Notes under the pieces: model-generated
Database searches by the model: none
What the model saw: the letters and a program-made list of their open reading frames with translations, nothing else
What the model was told of the DNA's origin: nothing
Shown: positions 15,512-24,741 of the stretch, piece by piece
Layout: each line of letters opens with the position of its first letter
How positions within the stretch are numbered: position 1 is the stretch's first letter
Assembly (NCBI GenBank): GCA_028279065.1
Contig: JANQSY010000014.1
Span: 1 to 53,616, forward strand
Source of the DNA: Cytophagales bacterium
GTDB taxonomy: Bacteria > Bacteroidota > Bacteroidia > Cytophagales > CCMP332
Direction of reading: 5' to 3'
Length of the DNA: 53,616 bases
Position numbers and translations under genes: made by a program

Positions 15512-18457
15512 ATGGGCATGATTACCCGGTTCAAGCTAGTTTTCAGATCCTTTTTCTTGTTTGTTTTTTTTCTGATTTCCACTTTCGGAATCGGGCAGCA
15601 TTATCCGCATAAGGTTTTCACCAAAATAGATGGACTGCCAACCGAGGTCATTTATGATATGGTTGAGGATGATCAGGGATTTTTATGGATTGCAACAGGT
15701 TATGGTATTTCAAAATATGATGGTTATTCCTTTACTAACTATGGTATCGACCAGGGCTTAGCTGACATTGATGCTTTTGTGCTTCGCAAAGACCGTTTTG
15801 GAAGGATCTGGGTAATCGGCAATTCCAGCAGGCTGTCAATCCTGGAAAACGGAAGGATATATCCTTTTGAGTTCAACAATATACTGGAAGATCTTAAAGT
15901 GATCTGTATTGATCTTTTCATTGACAAGGATAATACCCTCCACTATTCAAGCGCAGTGGGCGAAATAATCATTAAGAGTAATGGGGAATATAGAATCATA
16001 GATTCCGTAGATGCTCCGGTTAACCTACAGGTACACCAAACCGATGAAGGCAATCCTTATGTCCGGCAGTATAGAGCATTTACTCCCGGAAGACCAAGGA
16101 AGCACCCGATCAGATTCTGTTTGGCCGGAAAGTGTCAGACCACAATTACTTCAATTGGAAGCCTGGGAAGGGTCGCATTAAAAATTCTGAATGATAATTG
16201 GGTAGTTAATATAGGCTCGGACACACTGGCCATGATCTCGGCTAATGGAATATTTCCTTTTGCCAAGCTTGAATCGGAAATTCGATGCTTGTCAATTATC
16301 GAAAATGATATCTGGGTTGGGACGGCTAATGGAATAAGGGTTATTTCAATTGATGATAACTGCAAAATAACAAACGCAAGAACCATTTACAGGAACAGAT
16401 CTTTTTCCAGAATATACCAGGATGGCTGGGGTGGGGTTTGGTGTTCTACCATAAACCATGGAATGATCTATATCCCCCAGCTTAAGGTCAAACTTTTTTC
16501 TACAGAGGATGGTCTTTCATTTGATCTGGTATCCGCGGTTCAACCTGATAAACAGGGGAGGATTTTTTTAGGCGGAGAAAATGGAGAAATATCGGTTCTG
16601 GAGCCTGATGGAAACAGCTATCTTCTCCCAAATATGCTAAGGAACAAAAGGAGGATAAGGGATTTTTTTCTCATGTCCAATGGGGATATTTATTTTGATG
16701 CATACCAGTCTGAGGTTTACCGAATTGACTCCAAACTATCAATTCATAGAATGGAACAACCAAAAACCGGCCCCTTTTCTACCATAAAATATATTCATGA
16801 AAGCGATGGAGAGCTATTCGGCGGCACCGCAAGGGGTATTGCTTCAATAGTTGGGAAGGATGTGATCAGGCCAAAAGCCCCAAACCAGTTTCGGTTGACT
16901 TCCTTCTGTAGTAAAAATGACTCGGTTTTTTATATGTCCACCCTTGATGGGATCACATGCTTTAATATTAATAGCGAAAGCCATTGGGATCCCTTTCCGG
17001 AATTTAATCAAAGGGCAACTCATATTTTGAAGATCAGTGATATGGATTATGTTTTTTCTACTGATGGAAAGGGAATTTTCTTTATTCATAATGACAGCTT
17101 GATCAATATTGGAAAGGATCAAGGACTCAAGAAGTTGTTTTTTCAAAAGCTTATGGTGAATGGCAAAACCATTTGGGGGATTACAAAGCATGGATTGACC
17201 AAATTTGAGATCAATAGCCTGGATCCGCTGGACTTCACCTTTGAGGAATATGACTATAAGGATGGTTTGGGTTACGGACGCCTGCTGGATCTGGAACTTG
17301 GTGACTCCTGCATCTATTTGGCAAGCACTGAGGGGTTGATCGTTTTTAATGAAAAGGATGCACAGCTGAACCTGGAACCTCCAAATATCATTCTAAACAA
17401 AGTGTTGGTGAATGGGCTGGAGATTGATCCAAAGGACTCTATGTGCACTGTTCAGGGATCCTCAAATATCGAGTTTAATTTTACCGGTTTGAATTTCGTG
17501 AGCGGGGGAGATATGCTTTACAGGTATAAGCTTGAGGGATTGCATACCGATTGGTCGTTCACCAAGGGAAGGCAGCTCCAGTACAATACCCTTGGACCGG
17601 GAAAGTATAGATTTTTGGTGGCAGCCCGGGATCACAAAGAGGTTTGGTCCCGGGAGCTGGCGAGTTTTGGATTTCAAGTATTCCCTCCCTTTTGGCAAAC
17701 CTGGTGGTTCTATGTACTGGAAGCCTTGCTTGGTTCCCTGATCATCTTTTCCCTTGTGAATTGGAGGATCCGTTATTTACATGGTGTTGAGGTAAAAAAG
17801 GAAAAAGAAGAAAGGGAAAAGGCTCAACTGGAATTGGATGCCCTAAAGCATCAAATGAACCCCCATTTTCTGTTCAACACCCTGAACTCGATCCAGGCCT
17901 TTGTGAGTTCAAGCGACAAGGGTGAGGCGGTCAGGTACTTATCACGTTTTTCCAGATTGATCAGAAGAAACCTTGAGCATTCGAAGGATACCAATGTGTC
18001 TCTAAAGGAGGAAATAGATTTTTTGCAGATCTACCTTGACCTTGAGCGAATGAGGTTTGACAATGCTTTTGATTATGAAATTGGGGTGGATGGGATCCAG
18101 GGTATGGATAGCATCCGGATCCCGAATCTAATAGTTCAGCCTTATGTTGAAAATGCCGTTCTGCATGGGATGAACAATCTGAAAAGAAAGGGTCATATAA
18201 AAGTTGATTTCAGCTTTGAGGATGATATGCTCAAATGCGTAGTGGAAGACAATGGGGTAGGGCGCAGCAAGGAAAAAGAAGAGAAGGGAAAAGAGGGCAG
18301 GGAAAACAGATCTGTGGGAATGACCATCACCCAAAGAAGACTTAAGTTGTTGAATGCCAGAATCGTAAACCCCAAGGTGCAGGTCATCGATCTTTTTGAG
18401 AATGGCAATCCCTGCGGTACCCGGATTGAGATCGTTATGCCCTATCTAATTGAATAA
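15512..18457 (+). CDS. Sensor histidine kinase, Reg_prop/Y_Y_Y/LytS type (kinase 2)
   Basis: 981 residues, 32 bp downstream of kinase 1 and its closest paralogue, with the same order: signal peptide, Reg_prop propeller (GLPTEVIYDMVEDDQGFLWI), Y_Y_Y (YRYKLEGLHTDWSFTKGRQL), one span, LytS kinase with QMNPHFLFNTLNSIQAF (His785), NLIVQPYVENAVLHG and VVEDNGVGRSKEK. The sensor is clearly diverged from kinase 1, whereas about 400 bp from the span through the phospho-acceptor helix (about 17690-18088) is nearly identical at DNA level, including silent sites. That contrast points to gene conversion or very recent recombination. An ATG at 15518 is an equally possible start. Kinases 1 and 2 may form homo- or heterodimers through the shared segment; that is inference. 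Confidence 0.9.
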   Translation: MGMITRFKLVFRSFFLFVFFLISTFGIGQHYPHKVFTKIDGLPTEVIYDMVEDDQGFLWIATGYGISKYDGYSFTNYGIDQGLADIDAFVLRKDRFGRIWVIGNSSRLSILENGRIYPFEFNNILEDLKVICIDLFIDKDNTLHYSSAVGEIIIKSNGEYRIIDSVDAPVNLQVHQTDEGNPYVRQYRAFTPGRPRKHPIRFCLAGKCQTTITSIGSLGRVALKILNDNWVVNIGSDTLAMISANGIFPFAKLESEIRCLSIIENDIWVGTANGIRVISIDDNCKITNARTIYRNRSFSRIYQDGWGGVWCSTINHGMIYIPQLKVKLFSTEDGLSFDLVSAVQPDKQGRIFLGGENGEISVLEPDGNSYLLPNMLRNKRRIRDFFLMSNGDIYFDAYQSEVYRIDSKLSIHRMEQPKTGPFSTIKYIHESDGELFGGTARGIASIVGKDVIRPKAPNQFRLTSFCSKNDSVFYMSTLDGITCFNINSESHWDPFPEFNQRATHILKISDMDYVFSTDGKGIFFIHNDSLINIGKDQGLKKLFFQKLMVNGKTIWGITKHGLTKFEINSLDPLDFTFEEYDYKDGLGYGRLLDLELGDSCIYLASTEGLIVFNEKDAQLNLEPPNIILNKVLVNGLEIDPKDSMCTVQGSSNIEFNFTGLNFVSGGDMLYRYKLEGLHTDWSFTKGRQLQYNTLGPGKYRFLVAARDHKEVWSRELASFGFQVFPPFWQTWWFYVLEALLGSLIIFSLVNWRIRYLHGVEVKKEKEEREKAQLELDALKHQMNPHFLFNTLNSIQAFVSSSDKGEAVRYLSRFSRLIRRNLEHSKDTNVSLKEEIDFLQIYLDLERMRFDNAFDYEIGVDGIQGMDSIRIPNLIVQPYVENAVLHGMNNLKRKGHIKVDFSFEDDMLKCVVEDNGVGRSKEKEEKGKEGRENRSVGMTITQRRLKLLNARIVNPKVQVIDLFENGNPCGTRIEIVMPYLIE

Positions 18458-18479
18458 GTTGGTCACCTTTGAGGATCCA

Positions 18480-18511
18480 TTTCGATGTAGCCAGAATTTC
18501 TTTTATATTCG
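18480..18511 (+). promoter_or_regulatory. Possible promoter for kinase 3 and the regulator
   Basis: TTTCG (18480-18484) and TATATTCG (18504-18511) are separated by 19 bp, close to the TTTG-N19-21-TAnnTTTG pattern with one mismatch in each box. The ATG follows 22 bp later. The 76 bp gap before kinase 3 is larger than the gap between kinases 1 and 2. Confidence 0.33.
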
Positions 18512-18533
18512 ATAGTGGGACAAATGAAAAAAC

Positions 18534-21494
18534 ATGACATGTCCTTCTATAAACCTTTTGAGACGACTTTATATTCAAGGCTTTCTATTGATCTTTTGGT
18601 CCCTTCAGGTCCATGGACAACATAAGGCCTATCGACAGTTTACTGTTGAAGATGGGTTAGCCAGCAATGTTGTTTATGATGTAGTTTCTGATGAAAGTGG
18701 TGTTCTTTGGTTTGCTACAAATTCCGGGGTTTCAAGGTATGATGGGTATGAGTTTGTGAATTATTATCAAGAAAATGGCCTTGCGGATATTGAAAACTTT
18801 GAGTTTAGAAAGGATGGTTTTAATCGAATATGGCTTATGGGCTATTCAAATCAACTTTCAACTATCCAAAACGATGTTATAGCTCCCTACCAATTCAATC
18901 ACTATTTGGTGTCCAGACTTTCGAAAAGGTCCCTTCCTGTAGATTTATTTGTGGACCAGAGTAATATTTTCTATTCAACAAAGACTGGGATTTTTTTGAT
19001 TGATGATAATGGTGAGATATCTCCACATTCCTTTAATAATTATAGATCAAATGAATATTCTCTGATTGACTTGGGGGGAGATAATTTGTTTAGAGAATTT
19101 CCTGGAAAAGTTGATTTAAATCAACGGCCTTTTAGAATAAGGGTTATTTTTGATTCTTCTGATAGGTATTTTAATGACCATTATAATCGACCTGGAAGGC
19201 AGTCTGCTCGTTTAAACGCGAATTGCTGGGTGGTGCAAAAAAATCTTAAGGATATTTTTTGTATTTGTAAGGACACTTCATATTCGTTCTATGAGGGAAA
19301 TTCTGATATTTTAAGATTGAAAAGGATTGGAAATTCACTTTTCATTGGAACTAGAAATGGCTTTTTGGAACTAACACTGAATAACAATGAATTGTCAGAG
19401 GTTTCGGATGTTCTTTTTAGAAATTATTCAATAACAGGAATAGAAGAAGACTTTCAAGGGGGAATTTGGATCACGACTCTTTTTAATGGAGTTTTTTATT
19501 TTCCGAATAATGGATTAAAGTTTTTGGTGAGTAATTCCTCGGCAAATATGGAACCTATTACCTGCATCGAAGGAAATAATTCTTCTATTCTAGCAGGAGG
19601 AAAGTCTGGTAAGATTTATTCTTGGAGGGAAGGGTCTGGGTTAGTTAATGTTCCTTATTATACTAATCAAAAACAGGTTAAAGACATAATTGCCGACTCA
19701 GATGGTGGATATTATTTTTCCTCCTATGGAGATCAGGTTTTTTATTTAAACACTCATGGAGAAGTTATTAATTTTTCTCCTTTAGGATTTTCAAAGTTCA
19801 TTTTACCTAGGGTTTCATTTAATGAATTAGATTTTTTTAATGATAGCATATTTGCCTATGGACCAGGAGGGGTTTTTTTGTTGGGAAGTTCACAATACCC
19901 TTACCTTACAAAATTCAAAAATATAGACTCTGTTAAAGTATTGGATTTTATTATAACCGAAAAAGGCGATTTTTTAATTGCTAGTTTGGAAGGTGTATTA
20001 ATTTGCAAAAGTGGTAGTGATGAAATATTGTGGTTATTTGAATATGTTCAAAAGCTAAAGGGTAGAATTAACAAGATTGAGAAGGTCTTCGATAATTATT
20101 ATATTTTTTTTACGAGCCATTATGGACCTGTTATGTTAAAATATGGTAATTGGAGGGAGTTGCCACTTCAACTAGAGAGTAAATACAAAAATGCTACTTC
20201 GGCAGAAACTTTTGATGATATTCTATTAATTGGGGGAAATTGGGGAGTTGATTTATTTAGGTTTGATACCTCAGGAATTCAACTGCCTTTTGCTAGAATT
20301 GACCATAATAATGGTTTGCTGGGCAATCAGGTATTGGATTTAAAGGTTCAAGAACAAATGCTGTTTATAGGTACGAGGAAGGGTGTTTGTGTGGTTGATC
20401 TAAAGAAGTATCTCTCTTTGACCCAGCCCCCAAAAGTGTTTTGGAAAAAGGTAAATGGTTTTCCCTTTTCTGAAGGAACTAAATATGAATTTCCTTTTTC
20501 GCAAAACCGCCTTGAATTGAGTTTTGATTGTTTGGACTTCAGAAATAGTCGATCTTTATCCTTTTTTTACGCGATACCAAAGCTTTTTTCCGATACACTT
20601 CAACTTTTATCAAACAATGTTTCATTGGCAAATCTGAAAGCGGGTAAGTATGATCTTTATCTGTTTGTTAATGGGAAAATTGACAATGAAAACCTTGTGA
20701 AGCTGCAGTTTTCTTTTTCAATATCTCCCCCTTTCTGGCAAACGTGGTGGTTTTATTTGTTGGAGTTTTTGTTGCTTTCCGGATTGATCTTGAGTATAAT
20801 TCAATGGAGGGGAAGAGTATTGAGGGAGAGAACTATTAAAGCAGAATTCGCGAAACGGGAAAAACTTGATCTGGAGATCAGGGCTCTGAGAAATTTGATC
20901 AATCCTCATTTTTTGTTTAACACCCTTAACTCCATACAGGCGTTTGTAATCGATAAGGATTCGGTCTCGGCGGCCAAGTACCTCTCAAGTTTTTCAAGGC
21001 TTGTACGCAGGACCTTTGGTCAGGCAAGGGAGGCTTCCGTCACTCTTGCCGAGGAGGAAAAGTATCTGGATGAATACATTGGCCTTGAACAGCTGAGGTT
21101 TGACTTTGGGTTTTCCTATTCCGTTAAACTCAAAAATATCGATGAGCCGGAGATGATTCGGATGCCTTCGATGCTGGTGCAGCCCTTTGTGGAAAACTCT
21201 ATTCTTCATGGGGTTGCAAACCTAGAAGAAAAGGGGAAGATTGAGATCGAATTTGAGCTCATAAATCAGACCTTGAAATGTACTATCCAGGATAACGGCA
21301 TAGGCAGGAAAGCAGCGTCCAGGCTAAAAAAAGGACCTGTAGAAAGTCATAAATCCCTTGGGACATCCATTACCTTTAAAAGACTTGAGATGTACAACAA
21401 TAGGAGGGGTACTGTCCCTTATAAGGTCATCGATCTTGAGGAGAACGGAAAACCATTGGGAACAAGAGTTGAATTGTATATTGATGTATTATAG
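18534..21494 (+). CDS. Sensor histidine kinase, Reg_prop/LytS type, diverged (kinase 3)
   Basis: 986 residues with the same plan as kinases 1 and 2 but distant in sequence and more AT-rich in its sensor half. A signal peptide (IQGFLLIFWSLQVHGQ) precedes Reg_prop repeats (GLASNVVYDVVSDESGVLWF, then GLADIENFEFRKDGFNRIWL). The propeller is degenerate, and the Y_Y_Y region is weak: FSFSISPPFWQTWWFYLLEF marks its end and the membrane span near residue 735. The kinase has NLINPHFLFNTLNSIQAF with presumed phospho-acceptor His792, MLVQPFVENSILHG (N box) and IQDNGIGRKAASR (G box). Stop TAG 21494 is 9 bp before the response regulator, so this kinase is its direct operon partner. Kinases 1 and 2 may feed the same regulator. 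Confidence 0.88.
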   Translation: MTCPSINLLRRLYIQGFLLIFWSLQVHGQHKAYRQFTVEDGLASNVVYDVVSDESGVLWFATNSGVSRYDGYEFVNYYQENGLADIENFEFRKDGFNRIWLMGYSNQLSTIQNDVIAPYQFNHYLVSRLSKRSLPVDLFVDQSNIFYSTKTGIFLIDDNGEISPHSFNNYRSNEYSLIDLGGDNLFREFPGKVDLNQRPFRIRVIFDSSDRYFNDHYNRPGRQSARLNANCWVVQKNLKDIFCICKDTSYSFYEGNSDILRLKRIGNSLFIGTRNGFLELTLNNNELSEVSDVLFRNYSITGIEEDFQGGIWITTLFNGVFYFPNNGLKFLVSNSSANMEPITCIEGNNSSILAGGKSGKIYSWREGSGLVNVPYYTNQKQVKDIIADSDGGYYFSSYGDQVFYLNTHGEVINFSPLGFSKFILPRVSFNELDFFNDSIFAYGPGGVFLLGSSQYPYLTKFKNIDSVKVLDFIITEKGDFLIASLEGVLICKSGSDEILWLFEYVQKLKGRINKIEKVFDNYYIFFTSHYGPVMLKYGNWRELPLQLESKYKNATSAETFDDILLIGGNWGVDLFRFDTSGIQLPFARIDHNNGLLGNQVLDLKVQEQMLFIGTRKGVCVVDLKKYLSLTQPPKVFWKKVNGFPFSEGTKYEFPFSQNRLELSFDCLDFRNSRSLSFFYAIPKLFSDTLQLLSNNVSLANLKAGKYDLYLFVNGKIDNENLVKLQFSFSISPPFWQTWWFYLLEFLLLSGLILSIIQWRGRVLRERTIKAEFAKREKLDLEIRALRNLINPHFLFNTLNSIQAFVIDKDSVSAAKYLSSFSRLVRRTFGQAREASVTLAEEEKYLDEYIGLEQLRFDFGFSYSVKLKNIDEPEMIRMPSMLVQPFVENSILHGVANLEEKGKIEIEFELINQTLKCTIQDNGIGRKAASRLKKGPVESHKSLGTSITFKRLEMYNNRRGTVPYKVIDLEENGKPLGTRVELYIDVL

Positions 21495-21503
21495 ATTTTA
21501 GAC

Positions 21504-22262
21504 ATGAAAATTGATGTATTAATAATTGATGATGAGTCAAGGGCAAGGGATGGTCTGAAGAATCAGTTAGAGGTTCTCGGAAATCCGGTAAATATTCTGG
21601 CTGAAGGGGGTTCTGTTGCCGAAGGGTACGAGTTGATAAAAAAACATAAACCCGACCTTGTCTTTTTGGATATCGAAATGACCGATGGGAATGGTTTTGA
21701 CCTGTTACGTCAGATTGGAGAGATTGATTTTATCGTGGTTTTTGTGACGGCCTTTGATCAATATGCCATCCAGGCCATAAAGTTCTCAGCCCTGGACTAT
21801 TTGTTGAAACCCCTGGACCCTGATGAACTGGATGAAGTGCTCAAAAAAGCATACGAAAGTTTTGACCAGAAAGAGAATGCGAAAAAAGTCCAAAACCTCC
21901 TGGTTAACTCTGAACTGGAAAATCCCAATGACCGGAAATTGGCTATAAAATGTGTCGATTCAATAAAATATCTGAGAATTGATGATATAAGTCATTTTGT
22001 TGCCGATGGTAGCTATACCAAGATCTGCATGAAAGACGGGAAGAGTATCCTGGCATCCAAAATGCTGAAATACTTTGAACAGACCCTATCGGATTTTTCC
22101 CAGTTCCTGAGGATCCATCGCTCATCTATGGTAAATCTTAAATATGTTGAGGAATATCAGTACAGCTCTGGGGGTTCAGTACTGATGGTGACAGGCCAAA
22201 ATCTTTATCCTTCCGAGGATAGAAAGAAAAAGCTCCTCAACAAACTGAACCAACTAAATTGA
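21504..22262 (+). CDS. LytTR-family response regulator
   Basis: 252 residues. The receiver domain (1-120) has the acidic pocket Asp9/Asp10, phospho-acceptor Asp56 in LVFLDIEM, Thr82 in FVTAF and Lys102 in YLLKPL. Residues about 145-250 form a LytTR DNA-binding domain (IKYLRIDDISHFVADGSYTK; FLRIHRSSMVNLKYVEEY). It is the only regulator among three LytS-type kinases and follows kinase 3 by 9 bp. LytTR proteins bind paired direct repeats upstream of their targets, and the cassette starting at 22319 is the obvious candidate, but no clean paired site was seen in the 56 bp between. All receiver residues are present, so it should be functional. Confidence 0.95.
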   Translation: MKIDVLIIDDESRARDGLKNQLEVLGNPVNILAEGGSVAEGYELIKKHKPDLVFLDIEMTDGNGFDLLRQIGEIDFIVVFVTAFDQYAIQAIKFSALDYLLKPLDPDELDEVLKKAYESFDQKENAKKVQNLLVNSELENPNDRKLAIKCVDSIKYLRIDDISHFVADGSYTKICMKDGKSILASKMLKYFEQTLSDFSQFLRIHRSSMVNLKYVEEYQYSSGGSVLMVTGQNLYPSEDRKKKLLNKLNQLN

Positions 22263-22318
22263 AATAATTGGTGTTTTTGGCTTAGGCCATTCAAAAGATC
22301 GCCTTATTTGTCCTTGGC

Positions 22319-23287
22319 ATGAGCTTGAAAATGAGTTTTCTGTTCAGGGCGGTATTGTTTCTTTCGCCGTTGGTTTCTGCAGTCGGCTCAGGTGATTTCC
22401 ATGCCAATGAATATTTCATTTCCCATAGTTCTTTTAAGACCGCAGAGCCAAAAATCGAAGCTGATTCAATTCTAATTCCCTTGAAGAGGATCGGTAAGCT
22501 ATTTTTTGTTGATGCTCAGGTGGATGGGCAATCTGGCAATTTCCTTTTAGATCTGGGAGCCGTCAATTTGGTTCTCAACAAGACCTATTTCAGAAATTCA
22601 TACTCTGACCAGCGATCATCATCGGGTGGAGTGAGTGGATCAGAGCTGGGCTCGGAGAAGACTATGATCCAAAGCCTGAACATTCAAGGCTTGTCCTTTT
22701 CTGATCTTGAAGCCGAGGTTTTTAACCTTGGTAATATCGAGAACAAGACCGGGATCAAGATACTGGGCCTTTTAGGATCAAATCTCTTTAAGACTGTTGA
22801 GATCGTTATTGATACTCGAAAACTGCAACTCAAGATCTTTCCGTTGAATAAGGCGGGTAGATCAGCTCGGAGAGTTGAAAAAAATGAGATCCAAATCCCT
22901 TTCAGAACCGTTAATAACGTATTGCTCGTAAACGGAGAAGTTTCAGGGAAGAAGCTTCTTTTTTCCTTTGACACAGGGGCTGAAGTGAATGTTTTGGATA
23001 AGCAGAACCATCCGAAAGTCTTGGAAAGCGTAATCATCAGAAAAAGGGTCCTGCTTAGAGGTTTAGGTGGAGAACCCACTGAGGTCCTTGTCGGAAATTT
23101 GCCTGAATTAGAAATTGGTTCCTCTGTTTTCAAGGACATGAATACCATAATTGCAGACCTTTCAAGCATGAGCGCTAATTATGGGATCAGGATTGATGGC
23201 ATGTTGGGATATGATTTTTTTTCGAAAGGCGTCCTGGTGATCAATATGGAGACCAAGGTAATGGCCATAAATTTGTATAAGAAATGA
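22319..23287 (+). CDS. Secreted two-lobed retropepsin-like aspartic protease
   Basis: 322 residues. A signal peptide is followed by two homologous lobes. Lobe 1 has FLLDLGAVNLVL (Asp78-Leu-Gly) and a closing ILGLLGSNLFKTVEIVID; lobe 2 has LLFSFDTGAEVNVLD (Asp218-Thr-Gly) and a closing GMLGYDFFSKGVLVIN. These are the D-[TS]-G-A and L-G-x-[DN]-[FL][FL] marks of retropepsin-like proteases. Normally two such lobes pair to form one active site; here both aspartates remain, but lobe 1 has Leu in place of Thr/Ser beside the Asp, so activity may be weak or lost. The stop overlaps the start of the next gene by 4 bp (ATGA). It may process or bind a surface partner encoded by the downstream genes. The gap to the regulator is 56 bp and contains a TTATTTG box at about 22304. 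Confidence 0.8.
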   Translation: MSLKMSFLFRAVLFLSPLVSAVGSGDFHANEYFISHSSFKTAEPKIEADSILIPLKRIGKLFFVDAQVDGQSGNFLLDLGAVNLVLNKTYFRNSYSDQRSSSGGVSGSELGSEKTMIQSLNIQGLSFSDLEAEVFNLGNIENKTGIKILGLLGSNLFKTVEIVIDTRKLQLKIFPLNKAGRSARRVEKNEIQIPFRTVNNVLLVNGEVSGKKLLFSFDTGAEVNVLDKQNHPKVLESVIIRKRVLLRGLGGEPTEVLVGNLPELEIGSSVFKDMNTIIADLSSMSANYGIRIDGMLGYDFFSKGVLVINMETKVMAINLYKK

Positions 23288-24741
23288 GGCCCTTTATCGT
23301 CATTGGTATTGTATTTCTACTCTTCTGTTTTTACCTCAGGACCGAAGCTCAGTCATTGGAACTAAAGATCCTGAATGACCAGGTTTACGCAATTATCGAT
23401 CTCAGTATGGATGATGAAATCATGGACAGTCTGCTTTTCGATCTCGGCCTCGACAGTTCTGAAATAGCCCAGTTAAAACAAGGCCCCGAGAAGGGAAGAG
23501 AAGTCGGAAACTGGACCTGTGTTTCCTCAGAACGAGGAGAGATCCAATTAAAAAGACCATTGGATGAGCTTACAGGGAAATTGGATAGGAATGAGGTGAT
23601 CTTTCTTGACGACAAACCAATTGATGTTAAACCTTCAAGCTATTGGTATCAGGATGTAGGATATGGGGTCAATAGCTTCAAAAAAATCCAGTCGGTCAAG
23701 GAATTGGAAAATGGAAAAACAAGGTTTTTCCTGCTTGGGCATTTTAGAAAAAACGAGGCCTATATAGCCGGTAATTTTAATGGTTGGAGCACCATTGGAA
23801 CCCCCCTTAATAAAACCGACTCCGGCTGGCATGTAGATCTCAAAATTCCCTATGGGAAAACAGTCTACAAATTTGTGGTAGATGGGGACTGGCTTTTGGA
23901 TCCCCTGAACCGACAATCGCAAAAAGATGAAAACGGCCTTGTTAATTCCGTTTATTTTAAGCCCAACTACTCTTTCACTCTGGGTGGGCATGAATCAGCC
24001 AAGAAGGTCTTTGTGGCGGGAGATTTTAATCAATGGAGGGATAAAGAGTTGCCCTTGATCTATGAAAAAGGTCAATGGAGGCTTCCCATTTATCTTCGGG
24101 AGGGCACCTACGGCTATAAATTCATAGTTGATGATAATTGGATACTTGATCCTAAAAACCCCTTGTCAAGACCCGATGGTGTTGGAAATCTTAATTCGTG
24201 GTTTTCATTCGGGGATACCATCTTTTTTATCCTGAAGGGTAATAAAAATGCAGACCGCGTCAATGTGGCAGGCAACTTTAATGACTGGAATTCCGTAGAG
24301 CTTTCGATGATCAAAACAGACTCTGGTTGGGTCTTGCCCTACGTGCTACCTGATGGAAATTGGGAATACAAATTCATTGTTGACGGCGCATGGATAACAG
24401 ACCCTGAAAATCGCGTCACGACGGGTGTAGGTGATTTCAGGAATTCGATTTTGTCTGTTGGAAAGAATTATACTTTCCGTCTGAACGGCTTTCAGGATGC
24501 CGGAAGAGTGATCTGTACCGGGAGCTTTAATAACTGGAATAATAATGGATACAAAATGGCCAGAAAAGATGGACATTGGGAGATCTCGCTTTTCATGAGA
24601 CCGGGTAAGCATACTTATAAGTTTCTTGTTGATGGGGAATGGGTCCTTGACCCAGGAAATCCACTTTGGGAACAAAATGAGTTTGGTACCGGGAATTCTG
24701 TCCTATGGCTGGATGCCAGGACTTTGATGGGTGTTGAGTAA
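23284..24741 (+). CDS. Secreted protein with four glycogen-binding (CBM48/AMPK-type) modules
   Basis: 485 residues. An N-terminal signal (MRPFIVIGIVFLLFCFYLRTEA) and a unique region of about 130 residues precede four tandem modules of about 80-85 residues. Each has a core such as AYIAGNFNGWSTIGTPLNK, VFVAGDFNQWRDKELPL, VNVAGNFNDWNSVELSM or VICTGSFNNWNNNGYKM, then a partner strand YKF[VIL]VDG.W[LIV].DP.N. That is the AMPK beta/CBM48 glycogen-binding fold, which binds alpha-glucans. Such modules usually sit on enzymes; here no catalytic domain is visible, so the protein may be a binder or scaffold. The start overlaps the upstream protease stop (ATGA), and the stop overlaps the next start (TAATG), so translation is coupled. 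Confidence 0.88.
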   Translation: MRPFIVIGIVFLLFCFYLRTEAQSLELKILNDQVYAIIDLSMDDEIMDSLLFDLGLDSSEIAQLKQGPEKGREVGNWTCVSSERGEIQLKRPLDELTGKLDRNEVIFLDDKPIDVKPSSYWYQDVGYGVNSFKKIQSVKELENGKTRFFLLGHFRKNEAYIAGNFNGWSTIGTPLNKTDSGWHVDLKIPYGKTVYKFVVDGDWLLDPLNRQSQKDENGLVNSVYFKPNYSFTLGGHESAKKVFVAGDFNQWRDKELPLIYEKGQWRLPIYLREGTYGYKFIVDDNWILDPKNPLSRPDGVGNLNSWFSFGDTIFFILKGNKNADRVNVAGNFNDWNSVELSMIKTDSGWVLPYVLPDGNWEYKFIVDGAWITDPENRVTTGVGDFRNSILSVGKNYTFRLNGFQDAGRVICTGSFNNWNNNGYKMARKDGHWEISLFMRPGKHTYKFLVDGEWVLDPGNPLWEQNEFGTGNSVLWLDARTLMGVE

